A stretch of 64,000 nt of DNA from Gigantopelta aegis (GCF_016097555.1 NC_054701.1:30515118-30579117), one strand, 5' to 3'; counted from the stretch's first letter, positions 22,540-33,939 are shown. Numbers and translations are program-made. The notes: generated by a model not told the origin, from the sequence alone.

Positions 22540-23525
22540 AGGTAAGATGGCTAAAAACAGAGAAAGAACTTAATCCTCAAACCGTAGATATTTTATGTAT
22601 TAATATTTGGCTGAATGATAGAATACTCATTGATCGTAAGCCATTTCTATACAAAAACTATTTTAAAAAGGGATTTGTTTTTATAAACGACCTTATTGAC
22701 GAAAAAGGTCATATTTTAAAATATGATCAGTTCATAAAAAAAAATACAATATATCCACCAATTTCATTAGCTATGCTTCGTTAACAAATGCAGTAAAAAC
22801 GTACATATATAGTTTAGATGATTTGAAAAATAACAGATTTAAAATGGTTAATAACCCAATTCTTCCATTTAAACTTAAATCTTTTATTAAAAAGACAAAG
22901 TGGATGTAAGAATATGTACAACTTATTTAACTCTAAATCCATAACTCCAAAATCGCAAGCTAAATACACAAATCAAGGTTTTATCTTTTCATCAAGTGAA
23001 TGGGCAGAATATTATTTACTTCCTTTTCAGAGCACTCAGGATTCAACATTAATATGGTTTCAATATAGACTAGTTCACCGAATCTTAGCTACGAACACTT
23101 TCTTACATATTATTCACTATGTTAAGTCAAACATGTGTAGCTTTTGTAACAACCATCAAGAAACCATACCACATCTATTTTTCGAATGCAATAAGGTTCA
23201 CAACTTATGGGTTGCAGTACAAAACTGAATATTGACTCAGACTGGTATTATAATTAATTTCAATAAAAATAATGTCATCTTTGGTATTACTAATAACGAA
23301 AAATCTAACTTCCTTAACTGGTTAATTATTAACATAAAATATTATGTTTATGGAACTAAGATACAAAAAAATAATTTAGAAATCAAAGTTGTTAAAAATC
23401 TGTTGAAGCAAAAGTTTGAAATAGAAAGATTTATTTTGTATAAAAATTGCAAATACGAAATGTTTAATAAACAATGGGCTCCATGGGCTAATTTATTCAA
23501 TGATAAGCTGATAACGATTAAATGA
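22540..23525 (+). pseudogene. Tx1/L1-like LINE, ORF2 C-terminus (left arm)
   Basis: Encodes the C-terminal tail of an AT-rich LINE: INIWLNDRILIDRKPFLYKN, FVFINDLIDEKG, then WFQYRLVHRILATNTFL and the zinc-binding segment MCSFCNNHQETIPHLFFECN, ending at KQWAPWANLF and a stop at 23,525. The C-x2-C...H...C pattern is the zf-RVT element of L1/Tx1-type ORF2. The 5' part (endonuclease, reverse transcriptase) is absent. A few frame breaks, for example near 22,740 and 23,228. The mirror copy in the right arm is split by another LINE. Confidence 0.8.
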
Positions 23526-23699
23526 AATATATGATGTTAGCTTAAGTTTGTTCTCGTCTATGGCTTGTTCGGAGATAGCGGAAAACAAGAAAAAGAAACA
23601 TACATCTCGTCTTCTACCTCTTTCTTATCCTCTCTCTCCTCTTTACAATATCCCAGATTAAACCAATTACATGTATGTATATTTACTACTCTTGTACCC

Positions 23700-24694
23700 G
23701 AGTGCGAGTGCGAATAATTTTAACATGCTCATATACCACTAGAGTTTCGAGCATGTCCATCCCGGGGCCTGTCTCTGGATAGCCAGTGACTTGCTCCGGG
23801 ACAGAACAAAATTAAGGGGACAATTTTGAAATTTACATCCAAAAATTAAATAGTGGGCCTTTAAAATTTTGATGCGCAACTCTAATTAATATAATTAATA
23901 AAGAAAATACTACTCTTTAAATTTGGTTGCTAGATTAGACTGGGCGGTCAAAATGAAATTAGATGACACGCCTGATTTGGGATGGGGGGGGGGGGGGGGG
24001 GGGGTGAAAATGGACAGAATTTTGAAAATAGCAATTAGTGAAAGAAATTAGTAGGATTAAAATTAGAAAGAAAAAAGTTACAAGCCAAAAATAAAAAGAA
24101 TTGACTGCTCGGTCGAATATTTATATAATTTGGAGCATTTTGGAAGGACAGTCCAAAAATAAATAAGAGAAAGAAGAGAGGATCGGACTATTTAATAATA
24201 TTTTTAAAAAAAAGAAAAAAAAGAAGTAATTTCGACATGAACTTTTGAACGAAGGTCTAAAAGTTTTTAAAGTCCGATCTATACGTCCACGTGAGTGGCC
24301 TCGTTAAGGCCGTTAAGTTGTTACGTCGGCGAGGCTGGAGTGTCCCGGAGGTTCGGCAGCAGATGTTGGCGTCGTAACAGGGTACTGACTACCGAACCGT
24401 AGTCGGGGCCGCAGACCGCTCGGATCATCTTATGTAGATTCCGGTTGTCCAACTTGTTCGAAAGTATGGCCTGTCTATAGGTCTGCTCCCTCCGGTGCGT
24501 CACGACTACGGTGTGGTGAGTACCGAACATCTTGCTGTGAAGTTCGTACTCGCTGCCGTCCTCCAGGGGTCTCCAGTCCGCGTTGAGGTAACTGCCACGG
24601 AGCTTGGTCGGGTCTGTCGTGTCCCCCCTGCATGTACTGTACTGATGAAGGTGTTTCTTCAGTACGCTCACTGCGACGGTCCACTCGGACTCTT

Positions 24695-24730
<36 letters not shown>

Positions 24731-25276
24731 GGTGACTACCGGCGCTGGTCTCTCGGTCTTGGCTGGCTGGTTGGTTGGTGATGTTGCCTTCCTCTTGCCA
24801 ACGGCGGCTGATCGGGCCTGTGGCGTGGCGACTGGCTGTACCGGCCAGTTCTGCCTGGGCCGCGTGACGGTCGGCGATGGAGGGTCGTCGTGGGGTGTCT
24901 CACACATCGCGGTGTTGAGTCGGTCCCTCTCGGTGGTCGACGGTTCCCGCAGGGCTGGTCTCGTCAACTCAGGCTGGGCTGGGGCGGCGTCGCAGAAGGG
25001 ACCGCCGCTGGCGGTTGAGCCGCCAGCTTTGGTCCCCCCCCCCCCCCCGTTCCTGGCGCGCTTTTCCTCTTCCTCCATCTCCTCTTCTTCGTCGGTACGA
25101 TCGCGTCACCGTACACCAAAGTCACGGAAGCCCGTGACCCAGTGTACGAGACGCGATACTCCAAAAGTTTTCCATAACTGCATAAGAGTCCCCCCAGGTG
25201 GGGGGGGGGGGGGGGTGTGTGGCAACTCGAGAGTACAAGGCCACACGTCTGTTCTCATCGTGAATGAGTTCGGAAG
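23700..25276 (-). mobile_element. ORF-bearing retroposon of an unrecognised family, left-arm-specific
   Basis: Flanked by the 10-bp direct repeat TCTTGTACCC (23,690-23,699 and 25,277-25,286); the right arm has the empty site with one copy (about 39,737-39,746). On the reverse strand the order is a short leader, a poly(C) tract followed by ACCTGGGGGG, a coding region (25,190-24,321), the hairpin-like GGCCTTAACGAGGCC (about 24,300-24,314), a long AT-rich 3' UTR with another C-run, and a (CGCACT)n-like end. No reverse transcriptase is present. The target duplication and lack of terminal repeats point to a retroposon. Related ORFs lie at 59,431 and 60,567. Confidence 0.7.
24321..25190 (-). pseudogene. 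basic proline-rich protein of an unrecognised multicopy family (broken copy)
   Basis: N-terminal end reads YGKLLEYRVSYTGSRASVTL then VYGD, followed by a basic run (KKRRWRKRK) and a Gly/Pro/Ala-rich middle. The C-terminal part includes YELHSKMFGTHHTVVVTHRR and EQTYRQAILSNKLDNRNLHK, ending DTPASPT. This matches the two open copies at 59.4 and 60.7 kb in order and length. A long G-run (about 24,697-24,729 on the plus strand) lies in the middle. The copy looks broken, with at least one break. Function unknown. Confidence 0.6.
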
Positions 25277-25309
25277 TCTTGTACCCACTTACATTGTTGC
25301 CTTTTTGCA

Positions 25310-25445
25310 TATATGTATGTGTATGTATGTATGTGTGAATCTATGTATGTGTATGTATCGGAGGACATACGGGTATGTGTGTACATATTTGTTTGTATAT
25401 GAATATATGTGTTGTATATTTATTATATGTACAGCAGTGATCTGG
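25310..25445 (+). repeat. (TATG)n microsatellite
   Basis: Imperfect TATGTATGTG repeats; mirror copy at about 39,600-39,715. Confidence 0.7.
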
Positions 25446-25482
25446 GGCTCCCATCCCTGACACTGCTATGTTTGTGATCTTT

Positions 25483-25509
25483 GGGGGGGGGGGGGGGGGG
25501 GGGGGGGGG
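25483..25509 (+). repeat. poly(G) tract
   Basis: A run of about 27 G, absent from the mirror position in the right arm (near 39,555). Confidence 0.8.
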
Positions 25510-27027
25510 AAGATTATATAAAAGATGACTTACTGCTTTTGAAACATGTAGAGAGCTTCCTCTGAAGACTATGGGTCAGAATTAATTATCAATTTAATTT
25601 TTTACATCCAGTAGCCAGTGATGAACTAATCAGTGCTCTGGTGACATCATTAAACAAATGAAATTAGGTAGCAATCTGTCCCTGGAAGCTAAATTTCAAT
25701 ATTCTCAGGAAATTGCTGTATTAATGCGACTGACCCTATCTCCACCCATGGAAATGGACACCAATTTTGGTCAAGCTACCAATTGGTAACAAATGTTTTG
25801 TCAAAAAAAGAAAAAGAAAAGAAAAAAGAAGAGTGAAACAACAGGTTCAAAATCCATGAATACCATGTGAATTCCCTGGACCCATTTAATTCAAATAATT
25901 GTTTTAAAAAGTTATTGTTCTTATGTCACCGGTACAGTATGACAGCACTTCCACACCCTATCTGTATATGCAAAGAAATATTTTATAAATACTATAAATA
26001 TATATTTATATTTAAATGTTAGACTGGATTCTCTCACATCCCTTTTCTTCAGTTATATCCTGTTGCCATCTTGATATACATTATTCAAAAGGGATTCTGC
26101 AAAACAAAAAAAGAAAAAAATATTTTATATAGTCTGGATAGATCTGCTATGTAATTAGCAATTGTTTAATGTAAACATTTAGTTCTTTCTATTAGTTTTT
26201 AAAGACTAAGTTAGAGAATCATAGCCTACCAAGTTTCAGGTGCGGGGAATCAAAACTTCAGGTTAAAACAAACTTTCAGTTAAATTTTCAATTTTACTTC
26301 TAAAAATAATAGTTTAAAAAACTATTCAATCAAATCTCTAGGATAAACGTTTTTTGTATTAAAACAGACTTTGAAATATGGGCAATTCCATGGTAATTGA
26401 CGCAACATTCAGACATTTTTTAACATCTTGATTATTTTTATTTTTTTTGAAGTATTCAATAAAATTCTTTAGAATGTTTTTGATTGAAATGAATATGTTG
26501 TGACAGAATCATGTCAATAGAAAATTTCATTGCATACAATCTCAGCGCAACTACAATCAGAAATGAAGTGTGTGGGTAACTGACGCAACAAAATTTTTTA
26601 CTTGTATTTGACATGTCTTTGAACTTGCCAAAATTCTCTGAATTTGAAGTATTAAGTTTTCAGGTATATAAAGAAATGTGTAGTGCACAGGTAATCTATG
26701 ATCACTAGAACAAGAGAACTAAGTTTTCTACAAGGAATTTTTTATTAACTTTTTTTTTTATTAATGGGTTACTGACGTAACACTAAAAGTAACTGACGCA
26801 ACATTTGTGAATCATAAAAACTAATAAGAAAATATTTTTAAAATGAAATATTTGTCTTTGGCAACTGGTTCATCTAAATTGTAAGAAATACATAAATCTT
26901 AAAGGGAATTAAAAAAAACCCTAACAATAGGGGCATGTTCAGGGTGATGGGTTGGGGGGTCAACCCCCCATTCCCAACCCTATCCCTGCTCAAAGCAAAT
27001 TATTATTATTTTAATATGCATATACAT
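25510..27027. other. non-coding; four ACTGACGCAACA-like motifs
   Basis: AT-rich, no gene seen. The words TGACGCAACA or close variants occur at about 26,397, 26,580, 26,771 and 26,792, each after GGTAA/GTAA/GTT. Mirror copies lie at about 38,174-38,582. Confidence 0.5.
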
Positions 27028-28249
27028 CAGGGGTGCACAAATCCGTACGCCCGGGACAACCAAAATATATTGCGGGCAACCATTCTTTGTCAAACAGTAG
27101 CCCGACAGGCAACCAAGAAAATCATAAAACAAATAAAATGAAAAACAAAACTTCAACACACTCGGACAGTCATGGGCAATTCAAAAGTATCGGCACTGAC
27201 AGCTTGACTAAACAGGCGATATAAATATCCACCCTAATGCTGCCATTCACCCAGCGTATATTTCGTCCCTAAACTAGCTGGTTCCTACCAATGCTCACTA
27301 AAAAATATTTCTATTCACCCTAAAAAACCTTGTTGACGCATCTCAATACTGATGACTTGTGCTTACTGTTGTGAATTTTTAGACCACCATCTGGCAAGCT
27401 TTAGTCTAATTAATTAATTAATAATGAAATATTTAAAAATGTTGTCATTGTTAACTTTACTTCAAAACGAGTTCTGCATTTTGTAAAACATGTTTTTCAT
27501 GTTTTTAAGTTCTTTGTATTTTTTCATGAATTAAATTGTATTTTATTAAATGGTTTAGTAATAATCCGTCAATATAAAATATGTATTTGGTGGCAAAATA
27601 ATCCGGATAGGACAACTAGTAGTACTAAGTAGGGTCGATTTGACATGAGACAAAATGTTTTGGTATCACTGAAAATGCGGATCAGGCCTACTACTCGTGA
27701 TCCGTCATGTGTACACTGTGTTTACAGAGTATTCCTGTTTTCTCACTCTTAAGGAGCCGTTCAACAATTAAGCAATGCCTGCAGTGTTTTGCATCAGTGG
27801 AAATGTACGCGTTATTGAAATGGTAGGGGTTGTTTGTTAAGAATTATGTATCCTTTTACAAACAATATCTTGTAATATTACTCCGTGTTTAATTTGTTCA
27901 ATCTCCTACACAGAGGTTAAGCAAAACATTTGCGCTGAATAATGTTGGCTAAAGTACATCACAATCTTTGGAATTGATAACCCCGTAGAACTAACTGTGA
28001 TGGCCCAAGCGAAGATGAGCTGTAGATAAATAATTTTTAAAAAAAGAAATAAAACTAAACTGATCAAGTAATGATAATAATAAAAATATTTAATTTAAAT
28101 TCAGTTTAACTTTAATGACAGTTCAAAATTATATTCATAAAACTTTTATGAAATATGGTTGGGCAACCAAGAGTTGATGTTGGGCACCAAACTTCAGCTA
28201 CTGGTTGCCCACCAGGCAATTCATCACATTTCACATTTGTGCACCCCTG
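27028..28249 (+). mobile_element. hAT-like non-autonomous element, left arm
   Basis: Ends CAGGGGTGCACAAATCCG and CATTTGTGCACCCCTG are inverted and start CAG...TG as hAT elements do. Several GGCAACC/GGTTGCC words lie near both ends, like subterminal binding sites. No transposase frame. An 8-bp target duplication was not clear. Mirror copy 36,734-37,950. Confidence 0.75.
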
Positions 28250-29604
28250 TACATGCATTTGTCATGATGAAATTTTACTTGTAGAAATGCAAGAAATTGC
28301 ATTTTTAGGACATCAGGTTCTCACAATCCCCCCCCCCCCCCTCCCCCCAGTAACTTGGGCAGTTTGCACCCTCGATCCAGCCCAGTCTAAACCCCCACTC
28401 CCTTCAAATGTTTTTGCTCACATACCTCAAAATGAGACAACAGCTTACGTTTACATGTACATCTTGATTTGAAGTGTAATGATTTGGGGTTTTTGCAATT
28501 TCCAAGTATATATACTGCATTCACTTTCTTATGACATTACCATATGACTGAACCAAACCAAATATTTCGTAAGAAATCGATGGAATAAGGCAGATATTGT
28601 AAATAAGCCTATTCTTTCTTAAAAATCTGGAGGGGGTTTATTCTTAGCATGCAGTCCACCAGTCTCATTTGTTTTTCTTGTTTGATTTCACTTTATCTTG
28701 CACCATTTTTTCACTATTCTCTGTTCTTTTCCCTCTCCAGCATCTTTCTGGTCTTCATTCAAATGTGCTTGATTCTCGTTCATTTTCTAGGTTGCTGTCT
28801 TGGGAAGTATTCTACTAAAAACATCAGCAACTTGGGATATTTTTAAGGAGCAGTAATCAATTTATCAAATGAAAGGACATTTGCTATTTAGAACTATTAA
28901 AGGGGCAATCTAATAGTTGCATAATATATTTCCAAAAATTATTTATTATTATTTTATTTATCTTTGAAATGTAAAGCATAGTCTTGAATTAAGTTACATG
29001 CCCTAAAACATTACAACCAATAACTTCATTTACAGGAAAAAAATAATTATATCAGCTTGCAAAATTAATTTCAGGTGACCCTACAGTTAATTGCGTGAAA
29101 TCACATTTTAAATTTGAAGTTGCAATTGCACAATGACAAAGGAATTGGCCGTTTGTTTTGACTAAGTAATGCCAAACTGTTTATGTTACTTTCCAAATTT
29201 TGAGCTAAGAATTCCTGGGAAACCCACTTGTGGCAGTAAGGGGTAATGTTGATTTATTTTTCTGAGTTAATTATAACAGATTATGTCCCTGAAATCATCG
29301 AATGGGCTAGTTATTTATCATAAATAAATGTAAAATAGCAAAATAAGTGACTTGCCACTACATGTATGAAACTGCAATTTTAAAATTTGATGTCACCGGT
29401 TAATTATTATTGAACATTAATAGATACTGTTTTACAATAAAACCCCCCGGTGCTGTACATATATTAATCTGAAGCTAATGAAACAATGTCTAACCTTGCC
29501 ATCACAAGCAATACAATCTATCTAATGAAAAACAAATTCTATGTGCATCTGACGTCAAAAGCTATTTACAATATATTCTTGAATTATATGCATTGATTGC
29601 TTGT
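28250..29604. other. non-coding, shared between arms
   Basis: AT-rich; C-run at about 28,330-28,348. No gene or repeat family recognised. Mirror region 35,430-36,733. Confidence 0.45.
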
Positions 29605-29835
29605 TGAAGAGCACATTGATTTGTTAATCATGGGCTATTGGATGTCAAACCATTGGTAATTTTGGACATAGTTTTTAGAGAGCAAACCCCCACTACATTT
29701 TTATATTAGTAGCAGCGCGGATCTCCTTTATATGCACCAACCCACAGGCAGGATAGGCCACCTACCACGGCCTTTAGTTTAACCAGTCGTGGTTGCACTC
29801 GTCTGTGCCGAGAAATCAACCAATCCAAATAAAAA
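29605..29835 (-). repeat. SINE, 5'-truncated, reverse strand (left arm)
   Basis: Reverse-strand match to the SINE body: the complement of GCATATAAAGGAGATCC, a CCACGACTGG block and the ATCATGGGCTATTGGATGTC block near the 3' end. Mirror copy 35,190-35,425. Confidence 0.8.
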
Positions 29836-30499
29836 AAAAAAACAACACTACCATATATGATTTTAGTTTTCATCAAATTAAAGTAAACACTGGAAATGGC
29901 AATTAGGAGATAACCATGTGGATTTTTTTAGATTTTGCAGGTGGTTATTTTATATTTGATCCTGCAAATGTCATTTTTTGACTGAAGCCGTTAGCCAGAG
30001 GTTAAAAATTAAACACATGAATAGACAATAACACCCGCAAATCTCTAAAAAACCTCCATATGGATATGTCCAATTGTAAAACTGAATCGTTTTTTCTATA
30101 GAATTAACTCTAATATTGGGTACTGTCTTGAAACCAAATACTCTGGCTACAATCTAACTGTAGACCTTTTAAACCATCAAATTGGGCCTCTTCCAATTGC
30201 CTAATGACGTCGCTTTTTTAATACACGTCATTTACTATCGTGGTGTCTATTTTTTCAATTTGATCCTGAAAAAAAAAAGGTAATTAAAACCGATCACAAG
30301 ACATCCTTCAATCACCATCAGTTTACAATAATTATAAATATTTTAAATTGTTAGTTTTTTTCAATTATAATTATCTTAAATTGTTTAGTTTTTCAGTTAT
30401 AATATCTTAAATTGTTTTTAAGCCCTAGTTCAGTTCAACAGCATTCACCTAACAACCATGACACAAAAATTTATCTATTAGATTTACGTACACATAGCC

Positions 30500-30815
30500 G
30501 TATTTATTTGCTTATATTTATGGTTTATTTAACAACGCACCTAGAGATACATTACTTAATCCTCGCTATTGGATGTCAAACATGTGGTATTCTGACCATA
30601 TAGTTGTCCAGAGAAAACCTGGCTACTTTGTTTCTATCCACAGCCAGGGATCTTTTATTTGCCACCATCCCACCGACAAGACAGCATACAGTTGTAGTGC
30701 ACTGGTTAAAAAATAATGAGAAAAACCCAATCAGTTTGAATGGATTTTCGATTCTGTGATGCAGCACATCAAGCAAGCGACTCAAACGATGAGGTAAATC
30801 CCGCCCCCCAAATAT
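30500..30815 (-). repeat. tRNA-derived SINE, reverse strand (left arm)
   Basis: Reverse strand reads GGGGGGCGGGATTTACCTCA, a tRNA-like head, the GGGATGGTGGCAAATAAAAG block and GTGCGTTGTTAAATAAACC at the 3' end. Mirror copy 34,252-34,535. Confidence 0.85.
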
Positions 30816-31087
30816 AATAACGCATTTAGTTGTAAATCGGGCTTGAAATAGCAGCTTAAGGAAAATGGACCGAAGACCATATATAGCTCTTTTAAAAAAA
30901 AATGATATAAAAAAATATACAAATAACTTTATAACAATAAAAAACGTTATTAACTTAAAATGAAGAAAATTACGCTAATCGTATCAAAGTAATTTTGCCT
31001 AATTCTTCGTGGGTTCGGAAAAAAAAAAAGGGAAGTGAACCGTCAAGCCGCTTGTTACTCTTCCCATTGTTGTTAACTGTTTTATAA

Positions 31088-31824
31088 TACTCTTCAAAAA
31101 AAGAAACGAAAAGGGTACAAATGGGTTAACCCGAATTTTATGTTTCCTACCGGTTCAGCTTTGTGAATATAAAGGTCATGCCTGTCCCCAAACCCATTCC
31201 CCGGTTACATTCGATAAAACGCAGCTAATGTACAATAAAGTTTCCAAAATGGGGAATTTCCAAAAACGCAAGGCCCGTGGCAAAAACCATGTCACCAATG
31301 ACTGCTTTGCTGCACGTTGCAACATGAACCACCCGACAGTATAAAAAGTGCGGGTGTTTCCGCTTGCCTGGTCCTTATCTGGCCGACCGTTGACAACCAG
31401 GACTGCCAGTCTCCGTGAACCGCAGAGAAAAAAAACAATGCCAAATCGGCCGCTAACGCAGGCGAATCCGAACCGGCCGTTGCCAGGGCATTCCATGTGC
31501 CCCAAGCCACCATCTCCAGATGTGGGGACCGGTTACCAGCAACATTGGATCAACCCGGACCTCCCTAGATCCGGTCGACCACGGGCATACCCCCGGGCGG
31601 ACCGTACATCCGGGTACGCCACCTTTCGGGAACGATTGACTCTGCCACCTCCACACCGCAGCAAATTACCAGGTTTTGGCAGGATATCCGACCAGACCGT
31701 ACGGAAACCGCCTTACTTTAGGTGGAATTCGTGCCAGACGTCCAGTTCGGGTGTCACTTAACACCACAACAAACCGTCGGACTCCGGACTTGCAGTGGGT
31801 GCCAGATTCATCGACAATGGGCCT
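31088..31824 (+). mobile_element. Tc1/mariner element cut by an assembly gap
   Basis: Begins TACTCTTCAAAAAAAGAAAC exactly where homology to the right arm stops. Broken pieces of a Tc1 transposase N-terminal half follow in changing frames: RSGRPRAYPRADRTSGY (about 31,570), ISDQTVRK (about 31,690), then a LTLGGIRARRPVRVSL segment (about 31,715). The frame changes often over a short distance, which could reflect decay or poor base accuracy at the contig end. The 3' part lies in the gap. Confidence 0.7.
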
Positions 31825-32024
31825 NNNNNNNNNNNNNNNNNNNNNNNNNNNNNNNNNNNNNNNNNNNNNNNNNNNNNNNNNNNNNNNNNNNNNNNNNNNN
31901 NNNNNNNNNNNNNNNNNNNNNNNNNNNNNNNNNNNNNNNNNNNNNNNNNNNNNNNNNNNNNNNNNNNNNNNNNNNNNNNNNNNNNNNNNNNNNNNNNNNN
32001 NNNNNNNNNNNNNNNNNNNNNNNN
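31825..32024. other. assembly gap, 200 N
   Basis: Exactly 200 N, the same length as the second gap, so a scaffolding placeholder rather than a measured distance. Confidence 0.99.
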
Positions 32025-32339
32025 GGTCTAAACATTGGTGTTTTTTACTTGTATTAAAGGAAACATGTCACGTAAACCATATTTGGCACCAACCATGTAC
32101 AATTAATTATAAATTGAATCACCTAAAAAAAAAAATTATAAAAAATTAATTACTTAAAATATCTCCATAAAAGAACCCCAGATACGAGCTCTTAGCGGAA
32201 ATTGCCGATCTTTAATGAGCAGGGCAATCACGAGGTCCGTGACGTCAGAGACGCGTCGCTTGATCTGAAGCCTTACACTTAAAAGCATTAGTCCGTACCA
32301 CTCATAAAGAATCTAAGACTTGCACAGCTTACCAAAACA

Positions 32340-32500
32340 ATGAGTGTTCGTTCGCAAAACGTTTTGCCGTATCAATATGAGCTGTTAGTAAATGAAGAAA
32401 GACACACATTTACTTACAACAGTGATACTGAAGAAAAAACGGATAGCGAGTCGGAGGGTGGAGAAACTGATGGTGCTAGACCAGACCGGTCGACCAATTT
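32340..32500 (+). CDS. possible first exon of a P2X7-like or THAP-linked protein
   Basis: An ATG in the context AAAACAATGA opens a frame reading MSVRSQNVLPYQYELLVNEE, then an acidic Ser/Glu-rich segment ending ESEGGETDG. The YQ(F/Y)E start followed by an acidic tract resembles the N-terminus of invertebrate proteins annotated as P2X purinoceptor 7-like, but the diagnostic Cys-rich part is not in the window. Beyond about 32,495 the frame enters a repeat that also follows the THAP fragment at 33,766-33,939. So this could equally be a transposon-encoded start. Low confidence. Confidence 0.25.
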
Positions 32501-32640
32501 ACAGCCCGGAGACAAAACCAAAACTCGGATGCTAATGCCGAGGTGTATACTGTTCATATTTAGCATAAAGATACACCTCGATATGATGTATTTAAATATG
32601 TAAAAAATATAAATGTAGGACAAACATTTTTGGGTTTTTT
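32495..32640 (+). repeat. inner inverted repeat, left copy
   Basis: Contains CAGCCCGGAGACAAAACC and CCGAGGTGTATACTG; pairs in reverse complement with 33,630-33,765. Translated in the sense that follows each coding piece, both read LPGDK/QPGDK then PRC and MMYL. Confidence 0.65.
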
Positions 32641-32694
32641 TAAAAAGAAAATGTCGCATTTTTTATGTTCGGGCTGTACATAATGAAATCTGTA

Positions 32695-33262
32695 TGCACA
32701 GTGTAAACAAACGCTCTAATTTACGACAAGGCGCTTCACTTTCATTAACCTGGCTTGTAAAACAACATAAATGACTTGAGAGTATAATCAACTTTTAAAC
32801 TAAATATATTTCTATTTGCATCAATAGAACGAAATGGGGTTATAGTATTTTTCTCTCATAAAAAAAAGTAGCATATTATTAGGCCTATTGGTAGGGTGCG
32901 TTAGAGTAAAAACGACCACTCACGATACCCAAGTGATAATTTTCTTTTCTTTGGTACTACGTAATTGGTCAGTTTTGTAATTTTAGATGGGAAAGTCTAC
33001 TTAATCAAGGGTTTTACAGCATTATTTACAGTAATGAAGCAGGGCGGCTGATAATGTCTATTAACATTGTACTATAGTCGCGACAGGTTACGCCACAATA
33101 CCCTGTGATCTTAAAAAAAACTGGCACGTATTTTGTACATATGTCTAGACCGTGGTAATCACTTACCTGGTCGATACCCTGCAATATACACCTGCCAATC
33201 AGGAATCACATGTGCAGGCCACGGAAAGAAAGGACCAATTAACTAAAACAACACTCCGATTC
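32695..33262 (-). mobile_element. TTAA-element fragment, reverse strand
   Basis: Reverse complement of about 645-1210 of copy 1, for example the ACGACAAGGCGCTTCACTTT and TTAGGCCTATTGGTAGGGTG blocks. Both ends of the element are missing. Confidence 0.85.
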
Positions 33263-33629
33263 TCAAGTCAGCCCGTGGATGAAACATAATAGTTATTTCG
33301 ACACCGACAGTAGTGGGGTTTTTTGTATTGAACTTCGTGTTGCTTTGGGGCTTCGGGCGATGAGGAACGTTTTTGTGACGTATTCCGCCCGAAGATTAAA
33401 AACATTATTTAAAATTATTATTGTTTTCTACACGTTTTTTAAAAACATATTTAAATACATCGTACTGAGATGTATCCTCATGCCAAATCCCATGTTTGTA
33501 TATGCCATATTTAATTACTTATCGACGTTTCCTTCTTCGGACGGTGAATACAGATTTTGTTATGTAGGCCTACAGCCCTAACATGAAAAATCGTTTTTTT
33601 TTCCAAAAAAATAAATAAATAAAAAATTC

Positions 33630-33765
33630 TACATTTTTGTTTTAACATATATAAATACATCATGCTGAGGTGTATCTTTGTGCCAAATATGTACAATGTA
33701 CACCTCGGTATTCGCAACCGAGTACTGTTTTTGTCTCCGGGTAACGTTCGGGCTCCGGGCTGTAC
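33630..33765 (-). repeat. inner inverted repeat, right copy
   Basis: Reverse-strand counterpart of 32,495-32,640. A third, partial copy in the same orientation as this one lies at about 33,430-33,600 (GTATCCTCATGCCAAATCCC). Confidence 0.6.
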
Positions 33766-33939
33766 TTAGGCTGACACCAAAGTACTATGCGGTGTTGTTG
33801 TCCAATCTTTTCTTTTGTGATAAAATACACGCGTCTTTCTTCGGATACAATCCTTTGGAAAACCATAAAAAGACAATGCCGATCGTTTAAACTGTTTATT
33901 TTTACACCCAAAGGCCGCGCAGTACGGCACTGTTGGACT
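33766..33939 (-). pseudogene. THAP zinc-finger domain fragment
   Basis: The reverse strand encodes VPYCAAFGCKNKQFKRSALS then FYGFPKD and KRKDW, ending in a stop at 33,766. This is the first half of a THAP domain (C-x3-4-C, FxxFP, then KRxxW), a DNA-binding zinc finger of P-element-like and other transposases. The second zinc-ligand pair is missing. A pyrimidine-rich CTTTTCAG just upstream could be a splice acceptor. Closest in kind to transposon THAP domains; a different family from the one at 50,799. Confidence 0.7.

Larger units (their letters stand above)
15272..31083 (+). repeat. giant inverted repeat, left arm
   Basis: Pairs in reverse complement with 33,970-48,889. Matching landmarks in mirror order: Tc1 element, MITE, TTAA-element end, MITE-B, Tc1-type MITE, death-domain exon, AAGTATAAGTG minisatellite, Tx1-like LINE, TGACGCAACA motifs, hAT element and two SINEs. 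Mismatches are only a few percent by eye, with large private insertions: left has the 23,700-25,276 retroposon and the 900-bp array; right has a Tc1 and a LINE. See the finding on a possible scaffolding artefact. Confidence 0.9.

Noticed and set aside
25320-25440. Telomere-like repeat
   Set aside because: The TATG-type repeats do not match TTAGGG or other telomere words.
24495-25460. 321-codon plus-strand ORF rich in Gly and Ser
   Set aside because: It is the antisense of the retroposon coding region and reads through two poly(G) tracts; the reverse strand carries the conserved protein blocks.
27028-28249. 8-bp hAT target duplication at the CAGGGGTGCACAA element
   Set aside because: Flanks (ATATACAT and TACATGCA) share only TACAT in shifted positions, so no clean duplication can be claimed.
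31676-32149. ORFs spanning the N gap
   Set aside because: They run through 200 N and have no meaning across the gap.
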